Shown here: positions 15,624-23,584 of the stretch, piece by piece
Position numbering within the stretch: the first letter of the stretch is position 1
Layout: the number at the start of each line of letters is the position of its first letter
NCBI GenBank assembly: GCA_016199325.1
Contig: JACQGW010000084.1
Span: 1 to 26,423, forward strand
Source: Chloroflexota bacterium
Lineage (GTDB): Bacteria; Chloroflexota; Dehalococcoidia; JACQGW01
Direction: 5' to 3'
Length of the DNA: 26,423 nt
Notes under the pieces: model-generated
Seen by the model: only the letters and a program-made list of their open reading frames with translations
Told to the model about the DNA's origin: nothing
The model's database searches: none
Translations under genes and position numbers: made by a program

Positions 15624-17273
15624 CTATCGAGCCGTCAGCGAGCTTGCTTTCAGGACCATGCCTCCTCGACGGGGGTCCGCTGCGCCGGAAACGGCGCCGG
15701 TCGCCGGGTCCGCCATCACGAGCTGCACGGCGCCGGTGGTGTAGCCGTACGCGGTCAGCGTGTTGTCGACCCGGTGGCCGCGGCGGGCCAGCTCATCCCG
15801 AACGAGGCCGGGGATGCGCGTCTCCACCTGGAGCGCACCATGCTCGCAATGGAAGCGGGAAGCGCTGACCGCCTCCGTCGCCGTCATGCCGTGGTCGATC
15901 ACGTTGAGAATCGTTTGGACCACGCCGGTAATGATACCGTGGCCGCCCGGCGCGCCGACGACGAGCACCGGCTTGCCGTCCCGGTAGACGATCGTCGGCG
16001 CCGCGCCCGTCGCGCGCATTCTGCCGCCGGCCATCGAGTTCGGGTGGCCGGGATACGGATTGAACAGGGCCACGCTGTTGTTGTAGAGGAAACCGAGCCC
16101 GGGGGTGACGACGCCGGCGGAGCTCAGGGCCAGCGTGTGCGTGAGCGACACGGCGTTGCCGTCGACGTCGATGGCCGAGAGGTGGGTGGTCGCTCCGCGG
16201 CCGCCGGCGAGACGAAGGCTCACCGGCGGCGGCAGATCCAGCCGGCGCGACAGACTGAGCCGCTGGCGCCAGGCGGCCGCGTGCGCTTTCGAGAGCAGCC
16301 GGTCCAGCGGGACGTCGACGAACTCGGGGTCGCCAACGTGCTCGATCCGGTCGGCAAAGGCGGCGCGAAACGCCTCGGTGACGACGTGAATGTAGTCGGC
16401 CGAGTTGTGCCCCATTCCCGCCAGGTCGTAGCCTTCGAGGATGTTCAGGATCTCGACGACGGTCACGCCGCCCGTCGGCGGTCGACTCGTCTCGATCCGG
16501 TAGCCGCGATACGTTCCGGCGATTGGCTCGCCGGTACGCGTTCGGTAGTCCCGGAGGTCTTCCTCGGCGATGAAGCCGCCGTTGCGCGCAAAGTCGGCGG
16601 CGATGGCCCTGGCGATCGCCCCACGATAGAAGTCGTCGGCGCCCTCGTCGGCCAGCCGCCGCATCGTGCGGGCGGCATCGGCATGGACCATCAGCTCGCC
16701 CGGCTTGAGCGGCCGTCCCTCGCGGGTATAGAGGGCCGCGGCGGCCGGCGTCGCGTTCAAACGATCGAGCATTCGGGGACCGGCGCTCCACGGCTCGTGG
16801 AGCGGGGAAAGGCGGCCGGCAAGCTCGAAGTCGACCGGCACGCCCTCCTCGGCCCAGCGAATGGCCGGCTGGAGCACCTTGGACCAGGACCACGTCCCAT
16901 ACCTGGTCAGCGCCTCATGGAGCCCCTTGACGGTCCCGGGCACCCCGACCGCCTTGTACCCGATGTTGTTGGCCCACGCCTTGACTGGAAAGACGTTCCA
17001 CTGGCCCGGCTCGCCGATCACGTCGTTCGCGAAGATGTCGGGCGGCATGCGCCCGGGGAGCAGGCTGTAGAACTCGACGACCTCCGACCTGGCCCGGCCC
17101 GCCGGGCGAACGTGAATGACGCCCCAGCCGCCCAGGCCGCAGTTCGTCGGATCGGTTACCCCTTGAGCCAGCGCCGCAGTCACGGCAGCGTCGATGGCGT
17201 TCCCGCCCTCCCGCAGCACCCTGGCGCCTTCTTCGACGGCGATCGGTTGTGGTGCGACGATCACTCCATCCAT
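15624..17273 (-). CDS. gamma-glutamyltransferase-family protein 1 (Ntn hydrolase)
   Basis: A 549-aa Ntn-hydrolase precursor. Autoprocessing would occur before Thr362 in GATTHLSAIDVDGNAV, giving a large and a small subunit. The PPTGG loop (residues 265-269) and the oxyanion GAPGGHG are present, and REGGNAIDAAVTAALA is the typical N-terminus. Compared with E. coli GGT, the residues that hold the gamma-glutamyl group are absent: Arg114 region reads EFYSLLP, Asn411 region reads THTLALS, and the Asp433 region reads YNNSVALF. There is no signal peptide. The ATG lacks a close ribosome site; GGAGG lies 23 nt upstream, so the start is less certain. It is the third gene of the five-gene operon. It is probably an amidase or acylase for a ligand other than gamma-glutamyl compounds. 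Confidence 0.92.
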   Translation of the reverse strand: MDGVIVAPQPIAVEEGARVLREGGNAIDAAVTAALAQGVTDPTNCGLGGWGVIHVRPAGRARSEVVEFYSLLPGRMPPDIFANDVIGEPGQWNVFPVKAWANNIGYKAVGVPGTVKGLHEALTRYGTWSWSKVLQPAIRWAEEGVPVDFELAGRLSPLHEPWSAGPRMLDRLNATPAAAALYTREGRPLKPGELMVHADAARTMRRLADEGADDFYRGAIARAIAADFARNGGFIAEEDLRDYRTRTGEPIAGTYRGYRIETSRPPTGGVTVVEILNILEGYDLAGMGHNSADYIHVVTEAFRAAFADRIEHVGDPEFVDVPLDRLLSKAHAAAWRQRLSLSRRLDLPPPVSLRLAGGRGATTHLSAIDVDGNAVSLTHTLALSSAGVVTPGLGFLYNNSVALFNPYPGHPNSMAGGRMRATGAAPTIVYRDGKPVLVVGAPGGHGIITGVVQTILNVIDHGMTATEAVSASRFHCEHGALQVETRIPGLVRDELARRGHRVDNTLTAYGYTTGAVQLVMADPATGAVSGAADPRRGGMVLKASSLTAR

Positions 17274-17332
17274 CTCGCTCGCGGCAACCGCGACACCTCC
17301 TTCCAGACTCTCCCTTTCAAGCCACTGATTCC

Positions 17333-18346
17333 TCAGGATCTCTTCCGCAGCGCTGGGATCACCTCTCGGCTGAGGAGATCCATCGAGCCGAGCGCCGTCT
17401 CAACCGGCATCCCGCTCCAATGCGTCCGGAAGATGAGATGGTCGACGCCCAGCTCGTCACGCCAGGGCAGGAGCTGCCGGAGGCAGTCCTCGGGCGAGCC
17501 GATGACGAAGCGATGATCTTCGAGCTGCTCGAACGGCACATCAAATGACTCGCCGCCGGGCAGCGCCCGGTCCTGGCCCCAGGCGGCGTAGGTGCGGTAC
17601 TTGCTGCCGAGATAGGGACGGGCGAGATCGAGGGCCGTCCTGCGGTCCCGCGCGCAGAAGACCTCTTTCATCGCCGGAAGCTCGTCCGGTTGGTGGCGAC
17701 CGCAGGCTGCCCGCGCCGTCCAGAACAGCTTCAGTTGTCGGCGGATTGTCTCAAGAGCAGCGTGGGGGTTGATCATCCAGGTGTCGCCAAGGCGCGCGGC
17801 ACGTTCGACGGCCCGGTCGTTGTTCGCCGCGACCCAGATCGGCGGCCGTGGCCGCTGAACGGGCCGGATCGCCAGGCTAACGCCGCGCAGCGAGCACCAG
17901 GGCAGGTCGACGTCGACGCGATCCTCGGCCCAGAGGGCCTGGACAACCCGCAGGTTCTCCTCGAACCGCCGGACGCGCTCGCCGCGCGGGATGCCGAAGG
18001 CGCCGTACTCGACGTCGCGGTAGCCGAGGCCGACGCCAAAGACGAAGCGTCCCCGGCAGACGACGTCCAGGGAAGCGACTGTCTCGGCGACGTGAACGGG
18101 ATTGAGCAGGGCGAGCAGGAGGATGCCGAGCCCCAGGGTCAGCTCCCCCGCCTCCGGCGCCAGGCGAGCAAGATAAGGCACCGGCTGGAGCATCGCCATC
18201 GTCTCGGTGAGGTAGTGATGGCCGACCCAGACCGAGTCCCATCCGTTGTCGCGGGCACAGCGCACCATCCGGATCTGCTCGTCCAGCGCGGCGACCATGT
18301 TGGTCCCCAGCGGATGCTGATTCGTCAGGAACAGCCCGACACGCAC
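17333..18346 (-). CDS. LLM class flavin/F420-dependent oxidoreductase (2)
   Basis: A 337-aa luciferase-like protein, distinct from the one at 13404-14405. Landmarks are RVGLFLTNQHPLG, CARDNGWDSVWVGHHYLTE, LTLGLGILLLALLNPVHVAE, GRFVFGVGLGYRDVEY, and PIWVAANNDRAVERAARLGD. The start is GTG with AGGAG eight nt upstream. An open frame continues far upstream in this phase, but it only shadows the GGT-family gene 2. It lies 35 nt after GGT-family gene 2 and 59 nt before GGT-family gene 1. Interleaving of two hydrolases and an oxidoreductase in one transcript suggests stepwise treatment of one substrate. Cofactor and substrate cannot be read from the sequence. Confidence 0.93.
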   Translation of the reverse strand: MRVGLFLTNQHPLGTNMVAALDEQIRMVRCARDNGWDSVWVGHHYLTETMAMLQPVPYLARLAPEAGELTLGLGILLLALLNPVHVAETVASLDVVCRGRFVFGVGLGYRDVEYGAFGIPRGERVRRFEENLRVVQALWAEDRVDVDLPWCSLRGVSLAIRPVQRPRPPIWVAANNDRAVERAARLGDTWMINPHAALETIRRQLKLFWTARAACGRHQPDELPAMKEVFCARDRRTALDLARPYLGSKYRTYAAWGQDRALPGGESFDVPFEQLEDHRFVIGSPEDCLRQLLPWRDELGVDHLIFRTHWSGMPVETALGSMDLLSREVIPALRKRS

Positions 18347-18381
18347 GCTACCGGCTCCTGCCCGCTCTCGCGCCGATCGCC

Positions 18382-20103
18382 TTAGACCCCGACAGCCGTC
18401 GCCGGCGTGTATTGGAAGACTCCGCCGCGCAGGTCCCCCGTGACCGGATCGATCATGACCCCGTTCGGGCGAGCGAAGAAGTTGGTCGAAAGATTGTCCT
18501 CGTTCACGACGAGCTCGTGGCCCAGTCGTCGCAACCCCTCGGCCACCGCCGGGGGGAACCGGTTCGAGATCGAAGCCACCCGGCCCTCGCAGTGGACGCG
18601 CGGCGCCGAGATCGCCGCCTGCATGCCAAGCCCGAAGTCCGCGGCGTTCAGGATGCACTGGAGGACCGCAGTGATCACGCGCCGGCCGCCAGGCGAGCCG
18701 ATCGCCAGGAACGGCTTGCCGTCTCGGAGGACGAGCACGTTCGCCGCCGCCGACATGAGGCGCTTGCCGGGGCCGATGGACGTGACGGCGCCCGGCTCCG
18801 GGTCGAACCACATCGTGGCGTTGTTCAGCGTGATGCCGGTCCCCTTGATAACGACCGCCGAGCCGAAGCCGGCGCCAAGGGTTGACGTGAGCGAGGCCAT
18901 ATTGTGGTCCCGGTCGATCACGGTCATATGCGTCGTCTGGCCCTCGCCGCCGGCGCCGCTCCGCATCGGCGCCGCGACTCGCCGGCTCGGGTCGAACGGC
19001 CACGGATCCCCCGGTCCGACATCCGGTGTCGCTCGGGCCAGGTCGACGGTCGCCCGCCGCTCGGCGGCGTACTCCCGCGCGATGACGCCCTTGTAGGGCA
19101 CAGCCATGAGCGAGGCGTCGCCCAGATAGCGCAGCCGGTCGAGAAAGGCCCGGCGCATCGCCTCGACGATGACATGCTCGGCCTCGACCGACTGGAAGCC
19201 CATGCCGGCGAGGTCGAACCCTTCCAGGATCTGCGCCGCCTCGGCCACCGTCGCGTAGCCGCTGTTCTCGAGCTGGCCGAGGATCTGGTACTCGCGATAG
19301 CCGACCTGTTCCGGCTCGAAGACCTGGGTCCTGTGCGCCGCCAGATCCGCCTCGGTGATCAGGCCGCCGTTGCGCGCCATGTCCTCGGCGATCAGCCGGG
19401 CCACCTCGCCGCGGTAGACCGTGTCGGCGCCCTCCTCGGCGATCAACCGGAGCGTGCGCGCCAGGTCGGACAGCACCAGCTTGTCGCCCGGTCCCGCTCC
19501 GAGCGACGGCGTCAGCGGGATGCCACCCGGCTTGAAGAACGTTCGCTTGCTCTCCGGGAACCGCCAGAGCCGCGCGGCGCTGGCCGAGGTCATCATGGCG
19601 ATGTAGTGGTTGACCTCGAACCCATCCGCGGCCAACCGGATGGCCGGGGCCACCAGATCCCGCCACGGCAGGCGGCCGAATCGGCGATGCGCATCCTGAA
19701 GCAGGGCCGGCGTGCCCGGCACCCCCGGCGAGAGCCAGCCGGTATTTGCCGCGTCGTCCTTCGTCGCCCGCCAGCCGTACAGCCCCGATCTCTGGCCGGA
19801 GGGCAGCAGCTCGAACATCTCCGGCCGGATCGCCGCCGGCAGGACCGTGCTGCCGTCGAGGCAGATGGTCTTTCCCGTCGCCGCCTCGCGATAGACGAGG
19901 AAAGCGACGCCGCCCACGCCGCTCATGAACGGCTCGACCACGCCGATGGCGAACGCCGTGGCCACCGCGGCGTCGATGGCATTGCCGCCACGCCGCAAGA
20001 TCTCCGCGCCGACCCCGGCGGCGAGCGGCTGCATCGCCGCCACCATGCCGTCGGGCGAGACCGCCTCGGTCTTGTCGATGATCCACTCACTCCGCTTGCC
20101 CAT
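18382..20103 (-). CDS. gamma-glutamyltransferase-family protein 2 (Ntn hydrolase)
   Basis: A 573-aa GGT-family protein and first gene of the minus-strand operon. Thr390 in GQTTHMTVIDRDHNMASL is the predicted cleavage site and nucleophile. RRGGNAIDAAVATAFAIGVVEPFMSGVGG and the oxyanion GSPGGRRVI are conserved. Ligand residues of classical GGT are missing: the Arg114 region reads LDGSTVLP, the Asn411 region STLGAGFG, and the Asp433 region LNNATMWFDPEPG. The MWFDPxPG pattern is, to my knowledge, common in a separate GGT-like branch. No signal peptide is visible. GGGAGG lies about nine nt before the ATG. It differs clearly from GGT-family protein 1, so this is not a recent duplication; two different hydrolytic steps or a broad range are likely. 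Confidence 0.93.
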   Translation of the reverse strand: MGKRSEWIIDKTEAVSPDGMVAAMQPLAAGVGAEILRRGGNAIDAAVATAFAIGVVEPFMSGVGGVAFLVYREAATGKTICLDGSTVLPAAIRPEMFELLPSGQRSGLYGWRATKDDAANTGWLSPGVPGTPALLQDAHRRFGRLPWRDLVAPAIRLAADGFEVNHYIAMMTSASAARLWRFPESKRTFFKPGGIPLTPSLGAGPGDKLVLSDLARTLRLIAEEGADTVYRGEVARLIAEDMARNGGLITEADLAAHRTQVFEPEQVGYREYQILGQLENSGYATVAEAAQILEGFDLAGMGFQSVEAEHVIVEAMRRAFLDRLRYLGDASLMAVPYKGVIAREYAAERRATVDLARATPDVGPGDPWPFDPSRRVAAPMRSGAGGEGQTTHMTVIDRDHNMASLTSTLGAGFGSAVVIKGTGITLNNATMWFDPEPGAVTSIGPGKRLMSAAANVLVLRDGKPFLAIGSPGGRRVITAVLQCILNAADFGLGMQAAISAPRVHCEGRVASISNRFPPAVAEGLRRLGHELVVNEDNLSTNFFARPNGVMIDPVTGDLRGGVFQYTPATAVGV

Positions 20104-20537
20104 CGGTACGCCCTCCCGCTGTTCGATTCAGCTCACTGCTCAGGGTCTGATGCTACCCAGCTTATGGCGATCGATGGGCCGCCGCAATGGCCTTTTCGGC
20201 TGAAAAAGGCCCGGGAGAACTGTCCAGTTGTGCCATTGGCACGGCTGAGTCCCATGCGATCAGGGAGTCCGCCGCACGACAGGAAGCATCACCAGATCGA
20301 TGGGTGGAGCCTCATTGGCACCGCCCGTGCCGTCCTCGCCGAGGGTGTCCACTCCACGCGGCGTTTACACAGATTTTGCAGGTGGTTCACTCTCCGTTGT
20401 TGTCGGGCAGGTATCCTATGTGCAGGAAGACCGGAGTGGCCTGATCCTGCGAAGGGCCCGGCAGGGCCAGGACCGGCCGGCAGGCACCGAATGGGGACAA
20501 GCACCGAATCAAGGAAGATAGCGATGAGGGTAGTCGT
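20104..20537. other. intergenic region with divergent transcription
   Basis: 434 bp between the divergent GGT-family gene 2 and the secreted-protein gene. No gene is convincing on either strand. It holds one clear hairpin (listed separately) and presumably both promoters, none close to consensus. GAGGG at 20527-20531 is the ribosome site for the plus-strand gene. Confidence 0.6.
20189..20211. repeat. 8-bp-stem inverted repeat upstream of GGT-family operon
   Basis: GGCCTTTT (20189-20196) pairs perfectly with AAAAGGCC (20204-20211) around a 7-nt loop. It stands 86 bp before the minus-strand operon start. Neither strand has a trailing T-tract outside the stem, so it is more likely an operator or leader hairpin than a terminator. 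Confidence 0.6.
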
Positions 20538-21269
20538 ATGAGAAGAGATCGATGGGTAGGACTGGCAGCGGGCGCCGCGGTCGTCGTCGCCGCACTGGCG
20601 CTGCTGGTCGGCAGCGCGTTCGCCGAGCCGCCGACGCCAGGGGCGACGCCGAACGCGAAACAGGATCGGGGGCGCTACGCGCAGGTGTTCCTCTCGAAGC
20701 TGGCCGGCATCCTCGGCGTCGACGAGGCGAAGCTCAAAGACAGCATCAAGCAGGCAGCCAGCCAGACGGTCGATCAGGCTGTTCAGGATGGCGAGCTGAC
20801 GCAAGAACAGGCAACCAAACTGAAGGAGCGGATCCAGAAGGCCGAGCCCGGCGCGCTGGGCTTCGGGCACTTCGGGCTGCGGGGCGGCCCGCACGCCAGG
20901 GGACCGCACCGGGGGCCGGCGGCCATCGCCGCGCTGGGGCGGGACGTCCACAACGCGATCGCCCAGAAGCTCGGGATGACGGCCGACCAGCTCCATCAGG
21001 AGCTGCGCTCCGGCAAGACGCTTGACCAGATCGCCCAGGAGAAGGGCGTGACGAAGCAGGATCTTGGACAGGCGGCTGCCGACGCCGCCAAGCCGAAGCT
21101 GGACGAGGCCGTCAAGAACGGCCGGATCACCCAGCAACAGGCCGACCAGATCCTGCAGCAACTGCGCTCGGGCGACATCCTTCACACGAAGGGGCACCTG
21201 AAGGGGCGCCCGTTCCCACCGGGGCAGCAGAAGCGGCAGGCGCCGTCGACGCAGGGCACGTCGTTCTAG
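20538..21269 (+). CDS. secreted protein with duplicated helical repeat
   Basis: A 243-aa protein of unknown function. Residues 1-29 form a Sec signal peptide ending AFA-E. Two similar helical modules follow, around 55-101 (LGVDEAKLKDSIKQAASQ, then AVQDGELTQEQATKLKERI) and 142-210 (GVTKQDLGQAAADAAKP, then AVKNGRITQQQADQILQQL), separated by a Gly/His/Arg/Pro linker. This resembles the small acidic or basic repeat in YckD-like secreted proteins; the likeness is by eye only. The tail is rich in Lys, Arg, Pro and Gln. GAGGG lies seven nt before the ATG. It is monocistronic, with a terminator at 21448. A role at the cell surface is likely; the function is unknown. Confidence 0.85.
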   Translation: MRRDRWVGLAAGAAVVVAALALLVGSAFAEPPTPGATPNAKQDRGRYAQVFLSKLAGILGVDEAKLKDSIKQAASQTVDQAVQDGELTQEQATKLKERIQKAEPGALGFGHFGLRGGPHARGPHRGPAAIAALGRDVHNAIAQKLGMTADQLHQELRSGKTLDQIAQEKGVTKQDLGQAAADAAKPKLDEAVKNGRITQQQADQILQQLRSGDILHTKGHLKGRPFPPGQQKRQAPSTQGTSF

Positions 21270-21272
21270 AGT

Positions 21273-21298
21273 GGGGGTCAGGGACCAGGGGTCGGGGG
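21273..21298 (+). other. potential G-quadruplex after the secreted-protein gene
   Basis: Four G-runs (5, 3, 4 and 5 G) with loops of 3, 4 and 2 nt start four bases after the stop codon. They lie on the sense strand, so the motif could fold in DNA or mRNA. A related motif with the same GGGGTC words lies on the minus strand at 26397-26418. Confidence 0.65.
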
Positions 21299-21447
21299 TC
21301 GGAACCGAAGGCCAAGCCAGCTTACGCTTCTTGCCGTGTCCCCCGATTCCATATTTCCGCTCGCCGCTCGAAGACCTGGCCGGGCGCCTCTGGTGGGCCC
21401 CCCCTGACAACCGAACCGTCCCTGCCTCCTTCCTCTCCGTGGCACCG

Positions 21448-21485
21448 AGGCCGGCTGGAGCACTCCTGCCGGCCTTGTTCTTTTG
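21448..21485 (+). terminator. rho-independent terminator
   Basis: AGGCCGGC (21448-21455) pairs with GCCGGCCT (21468-21475). A T-T mismatch and the inner pair GGAG/CTCC close a tiny loop. A T-rich stretch (TTGTTCTTTT) follows directly on the plus strand. It would end the secreted-protein transcript about 180 nt past its stop. Confidence 0.8.
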
Positions 21486-21504
21486 GTTGGCCGGGCGCTC
21501 CCTC

Positions 21505-21533
21505 TTGACTTTCCATTGGCGCTAGCGTACCGT
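21505..21533 (+). promoter_or_regulatory. candidate sigma-70 promoter for the C45-family gene
   Basis: TTGACT (21505-21510), a 17-bp spacer, then TACCGT (21528-21533). The -35 box is good and the -10 box poor (3 of 6). It lies just after the terminator and about 85 bp before the gene. Confidence 0.45.
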
Positions 21534-21619
21534 GGAACAGAGCAAACGAGCGGGTCAGGCTCGGCTGCTCGACGGCCGTTGCCCTGAACAACTGAATCAC
21601 CCCGGGAGAGGAGATGCGC

Positions 21620-22792
21620 ATGGGCCCCACCGACGTCTTCACCTTCCACGGTACGCCACGAGAACGGGGTCGCCAGCACGGCGAAGCCCTCCGCGCCCAC
21701 GTCCACGAGTTCTACGCCGCCCTCGTCGAGGACATTTGCCGGCGGCCGCAGGCGCCGATTGCCGAGTCGGCGGTCGTGAGCTACGCCGCCAAACACATTC
21801 CCCCAACCCGTGACTACGCCCCCGACCTCTACGACGAGATCGGCGGCATCGCCGAAGGTGCCGATCTCCGGCTCGACAGGGTCTTCGTCCTGAACTGTTT
21901 CGACGAGCTGGGCGCGCTCCGCGTGCCTGCGCTGGCCGAGCGCCTCCTTGGCCAGGCGCCCGCCGGCTTGACGCCCGCCGATACGGGCTGCACGACGTTC
22001 GGCTTCTACGGCCAGGCGACGCGCGACGGGCAGGTCTGCCTGGGCCAGACGTACGACATCCAGCACTGGTATCAGCCGCACTCCTTCACGCTCCGCATCC
22101 CAGGCGACGCCGAGCGACCGGAGGCGATCGCGTTCACCCACGCCGGGGTCATCGGCTGCGTCGGCATCAACGCCGATGGGATCACGGTCCTCCAGAACAG
22201 CCTGAAGCCGCTCGACACCCGGCCCGGCGCGCCGTACCCGGTCGTCGTCCGCAAGGCGCTTCAGCAGCGCCATCTCGGCAACGCCATCGCCGCGATCGCC
22301 GGCGCTCCCCGGGCGACCGGCGCCAACTACGTGCTCGGCAGCCCGGAGACGGTCGTCAATCTCGAGACGAGCGCGACGCGGTTCAGCTTCACCTACGTCG
22401 TCGACGAGATCTGGGGCCACTCGAACCACTACCTTGAGCCGGAGATGCTGGATTGCGAGGCACGGAGGGCCGCTGGCAGCGCCTCGACGCTGCTGCGGAA
22501 CGGCCGGATTCGCCATCTGGTCCGCCGGCACGCCGGGACGCTCGACCGCGCCGCCGGCCGGGCCTTTCTGAGCGATCATCTCAATGCGCCGGATAGCATC
22601 TGCCGCCACACCGTCGTCTCGGCCTCGAGCCCCAGGGGCGATGGCAAGACGATCGCCGCGATGGTGGCGGTCCCGGCCGAGCGGGTGATGGAGATCTCCG
22701 ACGGCAATCCGTGCGAAGGCCGCTGGGCTGCCATCGCAGCCGGCGAGCCGGCCGCTAACCTCGTGGCGAATACTGCCACCATGACACCATAG
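21620..22792 (+). CDS. C45-family autoproteolytic acyltransferase/hydrolase
   Basis: A 390-aa Ntn-hydrolase of peptidase family C45 (acyl-CoA:6-aminopenicillanate acyltransferase type). Cys124 in DTGCTTFGFY is the expected cleavage site and nucleophile. GTPRERGRQHGEAL at the start is the typical substrate-side helix, then GQTYDIQHW, THAGVIGCVGINADGI, and SNHYL are family landmarks. There is no signal peptide. Two ATGs compete: the one at 21620 has GAGGAG at a proper 7 nt, while the one at 21614 would overlap the ribosome site. It is transcribed alone from the plus strand, 1.5 kb from the GGT-family operon. It is the third Ntn hydrolase in the region and could act on the same class of amide; substrate unknown. 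Confidence 0.9.
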   Translation: MGPTDVFTFHGTPRERGRQHGEALRAHVHEFYAALVEDICRRPQAPIAESAVVSYAAKHIPPTRDYAPDLYDEIGGIAEGADLRLDRVFVLNCFDELGALRVPALAERLLGQAPAGLTPADTGCTTFGFYGQATRDGQVCLGQTYDIQHWYQPHSFTLRIPGDAERPEAIAFTHAGVIGCVGINADGITVLQNSLKPLDTRPGAPYPVVVRKALQQRHLGNAIAAIAGAPRATGANYVLGSPETVVNLETSATRFSFTYVVDEIWGHSNHYLEPEMLDCEARRAAGSASTLLRNGRIRHLVRRHAGTLDRAAGRAFLSDHLNAPDSICRHTVVSASSPRGDGKTIAAMVAVPAERVMEISDGNPCEGRWAAIAAGEPAANLVANTATMTP

Positions 22793-22831
22793 GTGCATAA
22801 TCTGGTTGTATTCTGCCGGCCGAAGGTTGCC

Positions 22832-23155
22832 GTGAAGCGAACGAACATCTATCTGGACGAGGAGCAGTCCCGCAATGCTGAAGGCGCGCCGGCCAGGGTG
22901 CTCGGTGCTTTTCGTGACGGACATTTCATGCCGGTCGTCTCCGAAGCACTGCTCGAAGAGATCCGCGATGTGCTTGGACGTGCCCGCATTCGCCGGCGAC
23001 TTCGTTTCGCCGATGAGGATCTGGCGACGATTCTGACCCTCCTGAAGGATCGGGCCGTCGAGGTTTCCCCCACAGGGACCGTACACTTCTGCCGCGATCC
23101 TGGTGACGAACACCTTCTGGAGACCGCCATGTTAGAGAGATGGGGGCGGTGCGAA
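22832..23155 (+). pseudogene. relic of an RHH antitoxin fused to a truncated PIN toxin
   Basis: The frame begins VKRTNIYLDEEQ, the start of a ribbon-helix-helix antitoxin. It then jumps within five residues to GAPARVLGAFRDGHFMPVVS and on to EEIRDVLGRARIRRR and CRDPGDEHLLETA, the middle and end of a COG1569-type PIN toxin. The antitoxin body, the toxin start and the first PIN Asp motif are missing. After LLETAML the homology stops abruptly where the neighbouring PIN gene begins on the other strand, so the last PIN strand is also lost. The frame itself stays open to 23371, but that part is antisense to the intact toxin. The likely history is an in-frame deletion between the two genes of a TA pair, followed by a break at the 3' end. 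Not expected to make an active toxin. Confidence 0.8.
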
Positions 23156-23584
23156 GGGCGTCACGGTGACGTCTCGGCCGGCGGCACGCAGGAGCTCGGC
23201 CCAGACCTCCAGGTGCCGCACGTGGGCGGTCAATACCGTCCCGCCCACCTGGGCGGCACAGATCGCAATCAGCACATCGTTCAAGTGGTCGCGGGCACGC
23301 ATGCCCCCGACGAGGCGCCCGCGCCGTGCCACCAGACGTCCGGCCAGCTCCCAGTCGGCAACCTCGGGTAGCAGGACCAGCCCGCTGCGCACGAAAAACG
23401 CGAAGAAGCGAGCGAGCTGGGTCGCCTCCTCGCTGGATCGCGTTCCGGCGAACAGCTCGGCGATCACCACAGCCGGCAGGCGACCGCGTCGGGTCCGGAC
23501 TAGTCGCTCAATCCACGGTCGGTTCTCGGGTCGGCGGCTGGCCAGGATGAGCGCCGAGCTATCGAGCACCAGGAGACGCGGCAT
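23132..23584 (-). CDS. PIN-domain toxin (VapC family)
   Basis: A 150-aa PIN-domain ribonuclease. Metal-binding acidic residues are visible: Asp8 in VLDSSALIL, Glu43 in VVIAELFAG and Asp103 in HLNDVLIAICA. A final TAHVRHLEVW stands where many members have Thr-x-Asn-x-x-Asp/His-Phe. VapC toxins cut RNA, often tRNA, when the antitoxin is lost. It follows the antitoxin with no gap (antitoxin stop 23585-23587, toxin ATG 23582-23584), which implies coupled translation. Its 3' end meets the relic PIN gene head to tail on the other strand. Confidence 0.9.
   Translation of the reverse strand: MPRLLVLDSSALILASRRPENRPWIERLVRTRRGRLPAVVIAELFAGTRSSEEATQLARFFAFFVRSGLVLLPEVADWELAGRLVARRGRLVGGMRARDHLNDVLIAICAAQVGGTVLTAHVRHLEVWAELLRAAGRDVTVTPFAPPPSL

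Larger units (their letters stand above)
21270..21613. other. intergenic region with G-tract, terminator and promoter
   Basis: 344 bp without a gene. From left to right it holds a four-tract G-rich motif, an intrinsic terminator and a possible sigma-70 promoter for the C45-family gene, each listed separately. Confidence 0.7.

Noticed and set aside
15378..17516. Long plus-strand open frame opposite GGT-family gene 1
   Set aside because: Same reason; the sense protein has every family motif.
17333..20086. Apparent fusion of LLM gene 2 with a long upstream extension
   Set aside because: The extension is an alternative frame of GGT-family gene 2; LLM homology begins exactly at the GTG at 18346, which has AGGAG upstream.
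18904..20541. Long plus-strand open frame across GGT-family gene 2 and the intergenic region
   Set aside because: Arg-rich antisense translation with no recognisable domain.
20524..20541. Five-codon leader ORF overlapping the secreted-protein start
   Set aside because: It contains the GAGGG ribosome site itself and has no site of its own, so it is probably chance.
23156..23371. C-terminal continuation of the relic PIN frame
   Set aside because: This part is antisense to the intact PIN toxin gene and shows no PIN homology.
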